Positions 54,447-64,000 of a DNA stretch of 64,000 nucleotides are shown here, piece by piece. The number at the start of each line of letters is the position of its first letter. The first letter of the stretch is position 1. The stretch spans positions 186,001 to 250,000 of the forward strand of contig CAJFCV020000002.1 in assembly GCA_904066235.2 (NCBI GenBank), given 5' to 3'. Position numbers and translations under genes: made by a program. Source of the stretch: Bursaphelenchus xylophilus. Lineage: Eukaryota; Nematoda; Chromadorea; Rhabditida; Aphelenchoididae. The notes beneath the pieces were generated by a model. It was given only the letters and a program-made list of their open reading frames with translations. It ran no database searches and was not told where the DNA came from.

Positions 54447-56478
54447 TCCCTGTTGTTTGTGCATCCGACATGGCCAGAATTGGTGTCACCGTGTAAGACA
54501 GGTGACAGGTGCACCAACAAATTCGAATTGGCTGATCCTCAGGGCCTCAAGGTCGAGCAACGAGTGTGCAATTGCGAGCAAAAGTTCTTTCCCCCTTAGG
54601 GTTGGCAAGGATTGTTTGATGGCCGACAAATTCCCGTGGATTGACGTAGCCGCAGCTGGCCAAAGTTTTATTATAGGAGCGTTTCATCGGAATCCATTGT
54701 TTAAACAATTGCAACTTTTTTCCAACGTATATGGCCTGATGTGCAACATCCAACATTTTTCCTTCGAGATTTTTTAAATTCCAAAAAGCCAAATGTTTTG
54801 CAGTGTTCGAGTAATGGGACTGTTTTGGACGGCTTTTGTGGGTGTACTGTTTCTAGAACCGGAATTAGATAAATGTTTGGCCAATCAGGTCACAGGCGTA
54901 GCACTGTCAGTTGAATTTTGACGAAGGGTAACAGGTCAGTAATAACCTTTGTGTTTAAAAATCAGGTTCCTATCGAGGTTTTATGAGCTTTATGAACTTT
55001 GTCGTGTTATGACTAGACATAGTTCGAGACCGGCCGGGCCGAAAATTGCGGCCCAGCCCCGGCCCCTTTCAAGCCCACTAGCGATGTATAGTTATGATTT
55101 TTTTTGTCTCAAAAATTACAACGAATGAATGTCTATTCAAGGTCTTAAAAAGTGAAAAATTTAGCTCGCGCTTGATTCAGTTTGTTTTGACCTCGAGGCG
55201 CAAGTTGGCGGCTGTGTTTGTCTCTGGCAACAAAAAATCACCTCGCACTTTTTTTCAACCTGAATTGAATGATCCAAAGACTCAAAACGATGTCCGCCGA
55301 AACCTGAGGTCTCCGCCGCGCCTCCGCGGATAAGCGTAAAATCGAAAAAGTGAAAAAGCATACCGTAAAATCCACGGAGGTGTAACGTAAACATAATTTT
55401 GGCCGTTGTAACAAAGTTTCCACTATGCAATAAGGTGTTATTTTCAAAAAAGGCCCCAAATGTCTCCGCCGAGAACTGGCCTCTCCGCCGAAGAAAAGAA
55501 ATTTTTTTTGCTCATTACAAAATCGCCCGATTTCTAGTTTTAGAAACAAAAATAATTTCTGCGATAACTTCCAAGAGCTCAAAGATATTCGCAAAAAAGC
55601 CTAACCATGACATTAAGCGGGGTTTGTATTCTGATGGAAATTACTATTTTTGATCAACAAACTGTCAACAAGTTGAAATGGCCATTGGATTCGTTCGAAT
55701 TTGTTGGCCATTGGACCATAGGGGTCATTTTATGACAACACTTTGGTTGTGTAATTTTAGAGGGAAGGATTGGATTTCAAAAAGATGCTCAGAGGGTGGG
55801 GATCGGAACTGAAACTGATGGTTTTTGGACCTGAGTGTAAACAGCTATATAGGGGAGTAATCCGCGACCATACGGTTAATTGTATGACAAGTCGCAAAAA
55901 AACCATTTTCAAATCTCTTGCTTTGTCAACAACACAAACAATTGCCTTTAAAGTAGACAGTCCAACTGTAATAGAGTGTGTTCTCTGCAGCTTTCACTCT
56001 ATTAGAGACGAGAACTTTAACGGGTTTAGAGCGTTTCCTCTCCACTTTCCCCGAGCACAGTTTTATCCGTGGATTTGCATTTGATCCCAACGTTTTCCCT
56101 TTTTTCGTCCTTGTCCGACATATTTAAAGCGCATCTTTATAGCCTTTGATGTGGTTAAGGGCCGAAAAGTTGGGGGAGTGATTTGTGCTCATAAAGGGCA
56201 GTTACTCCTCTCCGATAAACTGTTGCTTACAAACAGTTTTGTTTTTCATTTTCGTTTCGCAAAGAACAGTTTCGTTTTTTTAACGGTGTTTGTTACGATG
56301 ACTGCTATTTTTATTTGCTAATGTTGTGTAAAAGTTAAAAGTAAAAGCTATAGTATTACTTCTTTCTTACATTGTCGTATACTGCATTGCGCAGTAAGAT
56401 TTTATGGTTGATAAATACAACCATGTTTTAGTTTTATAACTTATTTATTCCGACAACCTTCAAAAGGCCAACACACAT

Positions 56479-57567
56479 CTATCCGTACATTTTAATCTGT
56501 TGACAGCAAGTTTGTTTGCAGATTCGGTTCATCAGCGGGACATAGGTGCCCTGAAGGCAGAGTGAAACCTTGGCTAGACAGTCGTGGGCTTGATCGACGG
56601 CGACATGGCACATGGCTGTAATGAGTTTGTTAAATCTTGAGTGCTCAACATTTCTTTTGTGTGTCTCTTTTTTCCACAAGTAAAGGGTATGGAAAAGTGA
56701 CTTACGGTCTTGGGTGATTCCAAGGATCTTATTCCTGACGTCTTGCTTGACCCCGTTTTTAAAGTCGTCCTTCGATTTTCCGAGGCCGTATTTTGCCTAG
56801 AACAGTATTATTATGTATCACCTAAACATTTGCTTTTTATCAAGACTTAAGCTACCGCACGCCACAATCTCTAGCCGGCTAAGAAGCGCGTTTGCAACGG
56901 AACCCGGAACAAAAATTGGCATGATGCAGGATGGCGACAAACAGCAGTTCTGTTGCTGCGCGCCAACTGAGTAACAGCTGCTTCTAAGCATGAACAAAAG
57001 TTGGTGCTATGATGCCATATTCTTTACCTTATCGCCTTTGCCTTTGCCTGTGAGCTTATCTTTGATCTCTTGCGCTTTCTCTTTTATCTTTTCTTTCGCC
57101 TGATCTATTTTGTCCTTTATTGGGGCCACTTTCTCTTTGACTTTATCTTTGAGGTCTTCGATTTTGTCTTTGACCTTATCTTTGACCTCTTGCGCTTTGT
57201 CTTCTATTTTTTCTTTCGCCTGATCTATTTTGTCCTTTATCGGGGCCACTTTCTCTTTGACTTTATCTTTGAGGTCGTCGACTTTGTCTTCGACCTTATC
57301 CTTGATGGCCTTGGCTTTGTCTTTTGCCTAAATTAGTCATTTTTTTACAAAAATATTTTTCTATCTAAACGTGGGTTTACACGTTGCAAACGGCTCCTTA
57401 CGGCGTTTTTTTGACTGCTATTGATACAGGTAGCATACTGATCGGCATAGGAAACTCACCTCAGCAAGTCCCGCCTTGAGTCTATCCAACAAGCCGGCCT
57501 CAACGACCTCGCAAACCAACGAGAACACCAGAACAACACAGAAGAGGGCAGCCAGTTTCCGAGTCAT
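56479..57567 (-). CDS. Secreted helical-repeat protein with ShKT-like C-terminus, copy B
   Basis: Four ex­ons (57567-57460, 57327-57028, 56796-56706, 56615-56479), same phases as copy A, 211 residues. The signal peptide is identical to copy A's. The repeat exon is nearly unchanged apart from its end, where copy A's acidic stretch is replaced by KLTGKGKGDK. Exon 3 differs strongly (AKYGLGKSKDDFKNGV versus AKNAFEQAKDKAENKI). The six Cys keep the same spacing (9, 6, 12, 3, 0), while most residues between the first three Cys have changed. PLMNRICK is conserved. Fast change between Cys with a fixed framework suggests divergence of the domain's surface after duplication. Confidence 0.78.
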
Positions 57568-57619
57568 GATCTAGGCGGTACAAAAGACAATGTAATCAAG
57601 TTCCATCTCCGGCAACGCT

Positions 57620-57626
57620 CTTTATA
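57620..57626 (-). promoter_or_regulatory. TATA box, ShKT-like copy B
   Basis: TATAAAG, 53-59 bp upstream of the ATG at 57567. Confidence 0.6.
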
Positions 57627-58518
57627 ATCCCTGTTGTTTGTGCATCCGACATGGCCAAAATTAGCGTAACCATGTAAGAATGGTGACAGGTGCACCAACA
57701 GGTTCGAATTGACTGATCCTTAGGGCCTCAGGTGTGTAATTGCGCAAAAGTCTTTTTTCCCGGGTCGGCAAGGATTGTTTGATGGACGACAAAATCCCGT
57801 GGATTGACGTTGTCGCCGCTGGCCGAAGTTTTATTATAGGAACGTTTCACTCGGGGTCGATTTGTTTAAACAATTGTCAAATATTTTTCGTACGTATATG
57901 GGTTGATGCACAACGTAAAACATTTGTTCTTTCGAAATTTTTAATGTCCAAAGAGTCACATTTTTCGCAGTAGCCGAATAATAGGGTTGCTTTGGACGGA
58001 TTCTGTGGGTGTTCCGAGAACTGTAATTCGGTAAATATTGGGCCACTGTAATTCGAACAATGTTTGGCCAATCAGGGTACAGGTGCAGCATTGTCAGTTG
58101 AGTTTTGACGAGATCACAAAGGATAACAGGTCAGCAAATGACTTTTGTGTTTAAAAATCTGTTTTTTATTAAGTCTATATGGACTTTATGAACTTTGTCG
58201 TGTCATGACTATTTTTTAGCTAAAAAATTACAATGAATCAATGTCTATATGAAGCCCTATAATGAAAAATGATGAATTTAACTCGCGCTTTCGCATAAAT
58301 AAATACGCGCATTGTAAAATTTGTTTCTAAGACTCCGGTTTCAGTCGTTCCTGAATAATTTTGTAAATGAATACGGTCGAACTGCGCTCACTCTCCAGAC
58401 TAATTTCCCAAACTCCCCTAATGTCCCGGCTCCCTCGCCTTTTAGATTAAAAGCTCTCTCCGGCAGCCTTGCAAGATTAGCTGTGACATTAACCATGATA
58501 TTAAGCGGGATTTGTATT

Positions 58519-61500
58519 TTGCGTCACTGAAGTTACACGGCGATTAAGAGAAAGATGATTCCGTAAGGCCCTTCGATTTGAAAATACACGAAGGGCGCCG
58601 GCCGTTCTCTGATGTTGGGCTATGTGGGTGGTAAGGGTGGAAATATGGTTTGTATTTTAGGGCGGTAGATGTTGGAGATGCTGAGTGTTTACTTGAAATA
58701 TCAAGTTGTATTTTCGAAGAAGTTTGATGAAGGATATTTTGCAACTCGGGCAAAAATAGTCCTCAATTACTAAACAGCCCGACAATGTTCAGTTTCAAGC
58801 ATTTTGAAGTCTTCAAATTGGAGGAAAATACAAAACTTGTAGCCACCATACTACATTTAATTTATGTATGCGCCTGATCGGAACTTCTTCCAATTTTTTT
58901 GGGGGTATCTAAAAATTTGTTCACTGTAATCTCCGATTATCTTCAAAGGTCTTTGGCCTTGTTGTGGTTGTAAACGGCCTACGTTTAAACTTTAATCTCT
59001 CGCCAAATGTCTTTTACATTGTTTTGGGCACGGAGCTGGGACTGGTACGCGTTCGCTTCTCGATTTCTGGGGCTTCCGAATAGCGGCTAATATCGAAAGG
59101 ATAATCTTGAGGTTGTTTAGTATGAAAACGGGAATGATCAAACGTTCATGGGCGAGATTTCTTGCCTCTGGTACAGCAATACAGTCTGTCAAGAATTACT
59201 GTACTGATGATGATTCTATAAGGTTTTTTATCCGGTCTATGAATCTGGAGGCAGGTCTACTTACAGTTAGCAAAATATTTTTTTGTAAGAAAAGTATTCC
59301 TCTATGTGTATCTTATTTGCTATCGAGAAATATTTTTTGTCGTATTTATCTTACAATCACTTTTACGTTTTGTATTCATATTTGGCCAAAAATTTCTTCA
59401 AATTTACCTCCTTCCGGCCCTGAATTTGCTTCGAAACCCGTTAAAAAGACAAAGAATCCCAGTTTTAATAAGATTAACGTCCTCTACTACGTTGAGTCAG
59501 CTGAGAAAGGCGGATTAGTTATAATTGTTCTTTTTGGTTGTTATAGTTGCAGCAAATTACATTGCTAATCCGGTCTTCCATTCAGAGTGGGTTCTAATCT
59601 TAATAAAAATTGTGTTCAATCGCTTATTATCCCCGTGTTCGTAGCCCATGTATTTTCTTTCACTTTTCCGGAGCGCTTAGAATGTAAGGTTCATAAACAA
59701 GGTTGGTGTAACCGTTTTTTACAAACGTGATTATAAAGGGAAAATTCGCAAGGGTTTAAAAACCAGTGACTAAAGTTTTTTCGCAGTTGAAAAAGAGCTT
59801 TGAGTAATCGATCTCGTTGACCCCGCGATTGAACACAGTTGTAGCGCGAAAGATGTTTTGCGAGGTTTTTTTGATGGTTGCCCTGATTATTTTTCAAGAA
59901 ATCGCTGTTTTTGGGGGTTGTAAATATTTTGTATAAACGGTGGCCAGATGATTTTGTACCTTTTTCCAGCCATATATCGCTGTAACTAGAGAAATACTAA
60001 TCTCTTGTAGCTCATATTTTGAGCTTCATTTTCACAAACAACCCGCATTTTGCCTGAAAAGTGAAGTCTTTAGGATGAGGGCTTCGGTTAAAGGAGTTTT
60101 CGCTTACAATCTTCATCATGAAGAATTGCAAAATTGTGCAATTTTTGCTGGCTTCTGATCAAAAAACTTCAGAGATTTTTTTCATGTTGTAAGATTACTA
60201 TCCCTCAGATATTTTCAAAGGCAATGTTCCAAAGTTGTTTTGGGTTTCATCTTATTCTATTCGCCCAATGGCAAGGACTTCCTTGAAGGAGATTTTTAAT
60301 TCTTTTGCTTTGCAGAACTTTCTGTCTAATTACCCTTTATTTCTTTTCCTTCCACAAATCAGAGCCCCAGAGAAATTAGAAAAATTAGATTAAATGGGGA
60401 GTAGAAAAAAAAGGTTCAAAGATTTCTACTGGAGACATCTGGAATTGCTAACGTTCTCAACGGTTTTAGTGGTTGAAGTTAACTTTAAAAACATCTTGGC
60501 CTAACAGCAGCGCCAAATTTATTCTCGTTCTTTTACATTTTCAAAGTTTTCTAATCAATTTCAACGCAGTTCGAGAGGGATGACAAACAATAAGAGAGTA
60601 TTGCTTCAGATGTAATCCCATAAGAATCAAATCCGGATTTGTGGCTTTCAATGACAATGAAAGGGAGGGGGTTTAGTCAGTAGTTTAGGTAATGTGTTCC
60701 TATCAATTTCATTCGTTTAATTTGAATTTTTACGCCAGTGGTGTGGATAGTATGACATGTGGAGTTTTCTGGTGGTTCGGGCTTTTTTAAAACGTGTATG
60801 CTAGGATAGTCACGCAGTTTCGGTAGTTTACAATTTGAAGCAAAGCCTTACTATACACTGTAATGTAAACTGTTGCAAGTTTTGCAGCGTTTACGTAGTG
60901 TGGGCTCTGGATTTGACCCAATGGAAATGATCGTTTGAAAAATTTCATTTACAGCTACACAGACCAATAAGGTTCTTTTTGGTCGATCTTTTTCCGCGAT
61001 CTCATCTGGTAAATTTTTGATATATTCCCACACGCCTACTGTACATTTCTGACGTCATACTTGATTTTTCTTCTCATTTTTTTCATTTTTGATAATCCCT
61101 TGACCCATTCGCCTAAACGATCCGTTTTGTTTTTATGTTTTTTTGCCCCCACATGTCCTCCACATGAACTGAATATGCTCTTATTTAATGTCATTCCCCT
61201 CTCCGTTCCCTTCAAAATCCCCTCTAGAATCGTTCCCAAATCCGCCACCTCAATGTCAGAAACCCCCTTTTCATTACACATCCGTCATAAAAACACGCAA
61301 GCAGTTTAATTTGAGTCCGTCGTAAATCTGGGGTGTTTTAAACCTTTTTTTAATTCGTCTTGTTTTCCAACCTTGGCCATAAATCGCCTCAAATTTTCAT
61401 GGCCAATAAAATTTTTATTTGCTTAGTTGGAACACCGACTGCTGTACTCAACGTACCCTTGTGCCGTTTGTTTTGCGACAGTTACGAAATGAGGTCTCAA

Positions 61501-62073
61501 TTTTTTGATCATGACCCCGAAACGAATTGTTGCCAATTTGGGCCGGCGATATATAAGAAAGGAGGAGCTGGCTCAAATCGCGGTGATTCTCTTGTTTTCG
61601 AGGTCATGGGGTTTATTGTTGGCTGATAATGGAGTTATTGTAATTGTCCTGACGGGGTGTTTGTGTGGGCGTAGACTGTGAAAAATTGGGCAAAAGATTG
61701 CTTGTGGCCAAGTTGTCGGATGGCAGGTATCACTTTTAAGGGCAATATAAGTCGAGTTCCGGTAGCTTTCCCTCTGAAAAATTGCAACTCCCATAAAGAT
61801 TTTTTAGTTAAAAATCTCACGTATTTATTTGAAAATTGAAATTTTGTTTTGTCGCTTTAGCGTTAGCAACGTCTAATCATCCCATCTGCAGAACTCCTCC
61901 TGAATGTTTTAAAAATTTGGCCCAGACTTCCTGCTCTATTCTTCATTACCGTAATGTAATTTTATACTTATTTTGTTCGACTACAATTTGACTTCCGCGG
62001 TCTTTGTTATGAAATTGTCAAAAACTGACAAAAAGATATTCGCCCAATTCTTTCAGACTTGAAATTTATTTTC
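58519..62073. other. Gap, no convincing gene
   Basis: About 3.5 kb. The longest open frame (59122-59568, +, 148 codons from ATG) is Cys- and aromatic-rich with a hydrophobic middle but has no recognised family or promoter. A purine-rich minus-strand frame at 61036-61281 is likewise unsupported. No repeats of the window's families seen. Confidence 0.4.
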
Positions 62074-62075
62074 AG
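62066..62075 (+). promoter_or_regulatory. Likely spliced-leader acceptor of the calmodulin-like gene
   Basis: TTTATTTTCAG ending at 62075, 26 bp before the ATG, with no matching upstream exon seen; typical of nematode trans-splice acceptors. A second CTTTCAG lies at about 62050-62056. Confidence 0.45.
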
Positions 62076-62101
62076 CACTGTTCTATCCACAATTTTCTAA
62101 A

Positions 62102-62705
62102 ATGATGACAAGCCAGCACAACAACTCTTCCCATCTTCCAAAAATTGACGGCTTAACCAAAGAACAGGTGGAGGAATTCAAAGAGGCCTTCGAATTGTTC
62201 GATAAAGACGGCGACGGTCGAGTTACGGCCTTAGAGCTGGGGATCGTGATGCAATCGTTGGGGCACACGCCAACCGAACAGGAGCTAATTGATATGGTAA
62301 ACGAGATCGATGAAGATGGAAATGGGTCGATTGAGTTGGAGGAGTTTGTAAAAATGATGTCGAGGAAAGTCAAGGACACGGAGACCGAAAAGGAATTGCA
62401 AGAGGCATTCCAAGTGTTCGACAAGGATAACGACGGCTACATCTCGGCCGTGGAGTTGCGATTTGTGATGATGAATTTGGGGGAGGATTTGAGCGAGGAC
62501 GAGGTTTACGAAATGATCAAAGAGGCCGATCTGGATGGCGATGGGAAAGTCAATTTTACGGGTAAGGGTTTTTTCATCGTTTTTAAATTTTCACGTAAAA
62601 TTTGGGCCAAATTTCATCAACATTGGAAATTTTGATATTATAATATTAATCTCGTAATTTTTCCAATTTTCAGAATTCGTCTACATGATGCGTGGCAAGG
62701 TCTAA
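62102..62705 (+). CDS. Calmodulin-like four EF-hand protein
   Basis: Two exons (62102-62561, 62674-62705), phase 1, 163 residues. Four canonical calcium loops are visible: [36 protein letters not shown] and [12 protein letters not shown]. The linker [20 protein letters not shown] and the ending FVYMMRGKV follow calmodulin closely. It is not calmodulin itself: it has a 14-residue N-terminal extension and many substitutions, as in the C. elegans CAL-1 type. A calcium sensor that binds target helices is the expected role. Confidence 0.93.
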
Positions 62706-63066
62706 ATCACTCCAAAAAAAACAACCATCCATGTATATTCCATCTAATAATAACTTAAAACTGACAAGCAGCGGTTCCAACGTTGCCCCCAACTTCACTT
62801 GAACATTCTAATTCTTGCTTACAACGATTCGATTCACTCGAGTGGATTTTACTTCCTTATATTGTAATCTTCTTTTCTTTGCAACTTTCGTTTTGTATTT
62901 TGCATTTTACAGTAGATTACTGCTGCTTACGGGTACTGTGATATTGGTAATTACGAAGGCTTAAAACCAGTGACAATTTTCTTATCCCGAACGTGAAAAA
63001 AAAGAGTAATGACGTTTCCTTTTTTTATATGAGATTGGTTTTAATAATGTACATTGTTTTTTTTGT

Positions 63067-63072
63067 AATAAA
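63067..63072 (+). terminator. Polyadenylation signal AATAAA of the calmodulin-like gene
   Basis: AATAAA followed by GAATTTTAAAAA, about 360 bp beyond the stop codon. Confidence 0.55.
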
Positions 63073-63444
63073 GAATTTTAAAAAAAATCACAGACGATTC
63101 CTGATAGAAAACATTTGTATTCCTTCTCTGCATCAGGCGCAGAAAGAGTCTTAAACTTTGGGAGAGCACAGAAAATCAAATTATTCTTTTATGGCACGAT
63201 CTACTAAGCCATAGAACTACTTTTGCACTGTGTCATCAACTTCTATCGTATGCATGTAATTAATTATTACAAAATATTCTTTCGGCCACATTCGTCTTTC
63301 ATTTACTTTTGTTGCTCTTTCGGAGAGCCACGCACTCTTTACACAACTCCTTTATGCAATATTTTTATTTGTATTCCACCCATAACAATGCAGCACCAAA
63401 TTTTCTCTAACTAATGATTGTTCTTTTAAACGAGTTCGATTCCA
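63073..63444. other. Gap between convergent genes
   Basis: AT-rich 3' flank shared by the calmodulin-like and receptor genes; no gene seen. Confidence 0.35.
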
Positions 63445-64000
63445 TTACCTATTGTAATATTTAACTTGAGTTGTGAAGACAACAGTGTCCTTAGATGACG
63501 TCTTGCGGAACATTGAGGTCGCTGCTTTGCCACTAGTTTCAGAACCTAAGATTCGGTATACTTGGCGTCGAAGTGGCTTTGAGGAGAACAGTAGAGACGT
63601 CACATTCGTTAAGATCGCTAAATCAAGCAGTAACGGAAGGGCGACTCCACTCAAAATAGCCGGCATATAGTTGGTGTGGATGTTCATGTAGCTGACAATC
63701 ATCATCTGAAAAGCGGTGATTATACGCTCTGACAGATAAAACGACTCTTTTGGTTTGGCTCATTTTACATTTTCCGCAAAGCGGTTTAGTATATGACAGC
63801 CCACGCCATAATCTGCTTACATTCAAAATCCCATAACCAAAATGGGCTCCAAACATGATGAAGGACGAAACGGTCAGATTGATCTCTTGACGCCATGTTC
63901 GATGCGCTTTCAACGACTTTTTCCGGCTGTACAGAAGACCCAACGCAACGGCGTTTAGAACTGCAGAGATGCTTGGCATGATTGTGTAGGCATATTTGCT
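63445..64000 (-). CDS. Serpentine chemoreceptor-like GPCR, 3' part
   Basis: Two exons in view (64000-63821, 63705-63445), joined in phase 0; the 5' part lies beyond the window. The first exon encodes a membrane helix (ISAVLNAVALGLLY), a basic loop with RQEINLT, and a second helix start (VSSFIMFGAHFGY). The second exon has a helix through ALPLLLDLAILTNVTSLLF followed by SSKPLRRQVYRI, the usual end of helix 7 and the cytoplasmic arginines. The D..IL.N..SLL..S...R pattern is closest to the Srv/Srx-type receptors. The tail is 35 residues. Probably a chemosensory receptor. Confidence 0.7.

Larger units (their letters stand above)
52179..55630. repeat. Tandem duplication, unit A
   Basis: Starts CTGATGGAAATTACTATTTT and ends ..AAGCGGGGTTTGTATT, immediately followed by unit B, which starts with the same CTGATGG sequence. 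It holds a complete secreted repeat/ShKT-like gene with its promoter and 3' flank. It is longer than unit B because of a family-3 MITE (53239-53479) and extra sequence at about 55175-55600. Confidence 0.85.
55631..58518. repeat. Tandem duplication, unit B
   Basis: Direct copy of 52179-55630. It ends ..AAGCGGGATTTGTATT, matching the end of unit A. It contains the second secreted repeat/ShKT-like gene. Confidence 0.82.

Noticed and set aside
53889..57336. Plus-strand hydrophobic frames (Phe/Leu/Asp repeats) in both duplicated units
   Set aside because: They are the antisense of the Lys/Glu helical-repeat exons, which have signal peptide, splice sites and promoter on the minus strand.
61036..61281. 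81-codon minus-strand frame with charged residues
   Set aside because: The strand is purine-rich, which produces chance open frames; no splice, promoter or family evidence.
63420..63445. GAGTTCGATTCC, resembling a tRNA B box
   Set aside because: No A box or acceptor stem at the right distance on either strand.

Overview
This window is nuclear DNA from a nematode, most likely a rhabditid relative of Caenorhabditis. The evidence is a one-exon cuticle collagen, secreted transthyretin-like and saposin-like proteins, a class-2 lipase of the nematode LIPS type, a serpentine chemoreceptor, short GT-AG introns (often 45-75 bp), TTTTCAG-type acceptors just 5' of start codons, and intestinal GATA sites. 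The species cannot be named from the sequence. All gene models are spliced by eye from reading frame, splice consensus and phase agreement; none has transcript support.

Layout. 1-6.7 kb (+): the 3' part of a large gene encoding at least three M13 (neprilysin) peptidase domains in one reading frame; the first two have lost catalytic residues and only the third is intact. 6.9-7.7 kb (-): secreted Cys-type glutathione peroxidase. 9.2-10.25 kb (-): cuticle collagen. 11.0-14.6 kb (-): class-2 lipase with a 2.3 kb foldback transposon in its first intron. 15.5-19.6 kb (+): two diverged secreted TTR-like paralogs, the first with a dead mariner and a MITE in its intron. 19.8-22.1 kb (-): an unrecognised 145-residue basic protein and a small RING protein. 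22-29 kb: gene-poor and MITE-rich, with one probable small membrane protein. 29.3-31.9 kb (+): a Cys-rich secreted protein whose long intron holds an opposite-strand coiled-coil gene. 32.1-33.2 kb (-): myosin essential light chain. 35.4-35.9 kb (-): saposin-like protein. 37.1-38.4 kb (+): a pepsin-family protein with both catalytic motifs lost. 38.5-39.5 kb (-): a small acidic protein and a small heat-shock protein whose 5' part is duplicated at 36.2-36.6 kb. 40.8-44.7 kb (+): three tandem GM2-activator/ML-like lipid-binding genes sharing a core promoter. 45-52 kb: nearly empty, with MITEs. 52.2-58.5 kb (-): a direct tandem duplication; each unit carries a secreted protein with a Lys/Glu-rich helical repeat and a six-cysteine ShKT-like C-terminus. 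62.1-62.7 kb (+): calmodulin-like protein. 63.4-64 kb (-): the 3' end of a serpentine receptor.

Themes. Many products are secreted or gut-type (M13, pepsin-like, lipase, saposin-like, GM2A-like, GPx), and intestinal TGATAA sites lie upstream of the pepsin-like gene and two GM2A-like genes. Two unrelated protease families here have lost catalysis while keeping their fold. Transposons sit mainly in introns: at least six genes carry one. The main families are a ~450-bp MITE with TWA target duplications (nine fairly complete copies), a TA-target MITE, a ~200-240 bp MITE, a 1.3-kb mariner relic, a hAT-like MITE and the foldback element.
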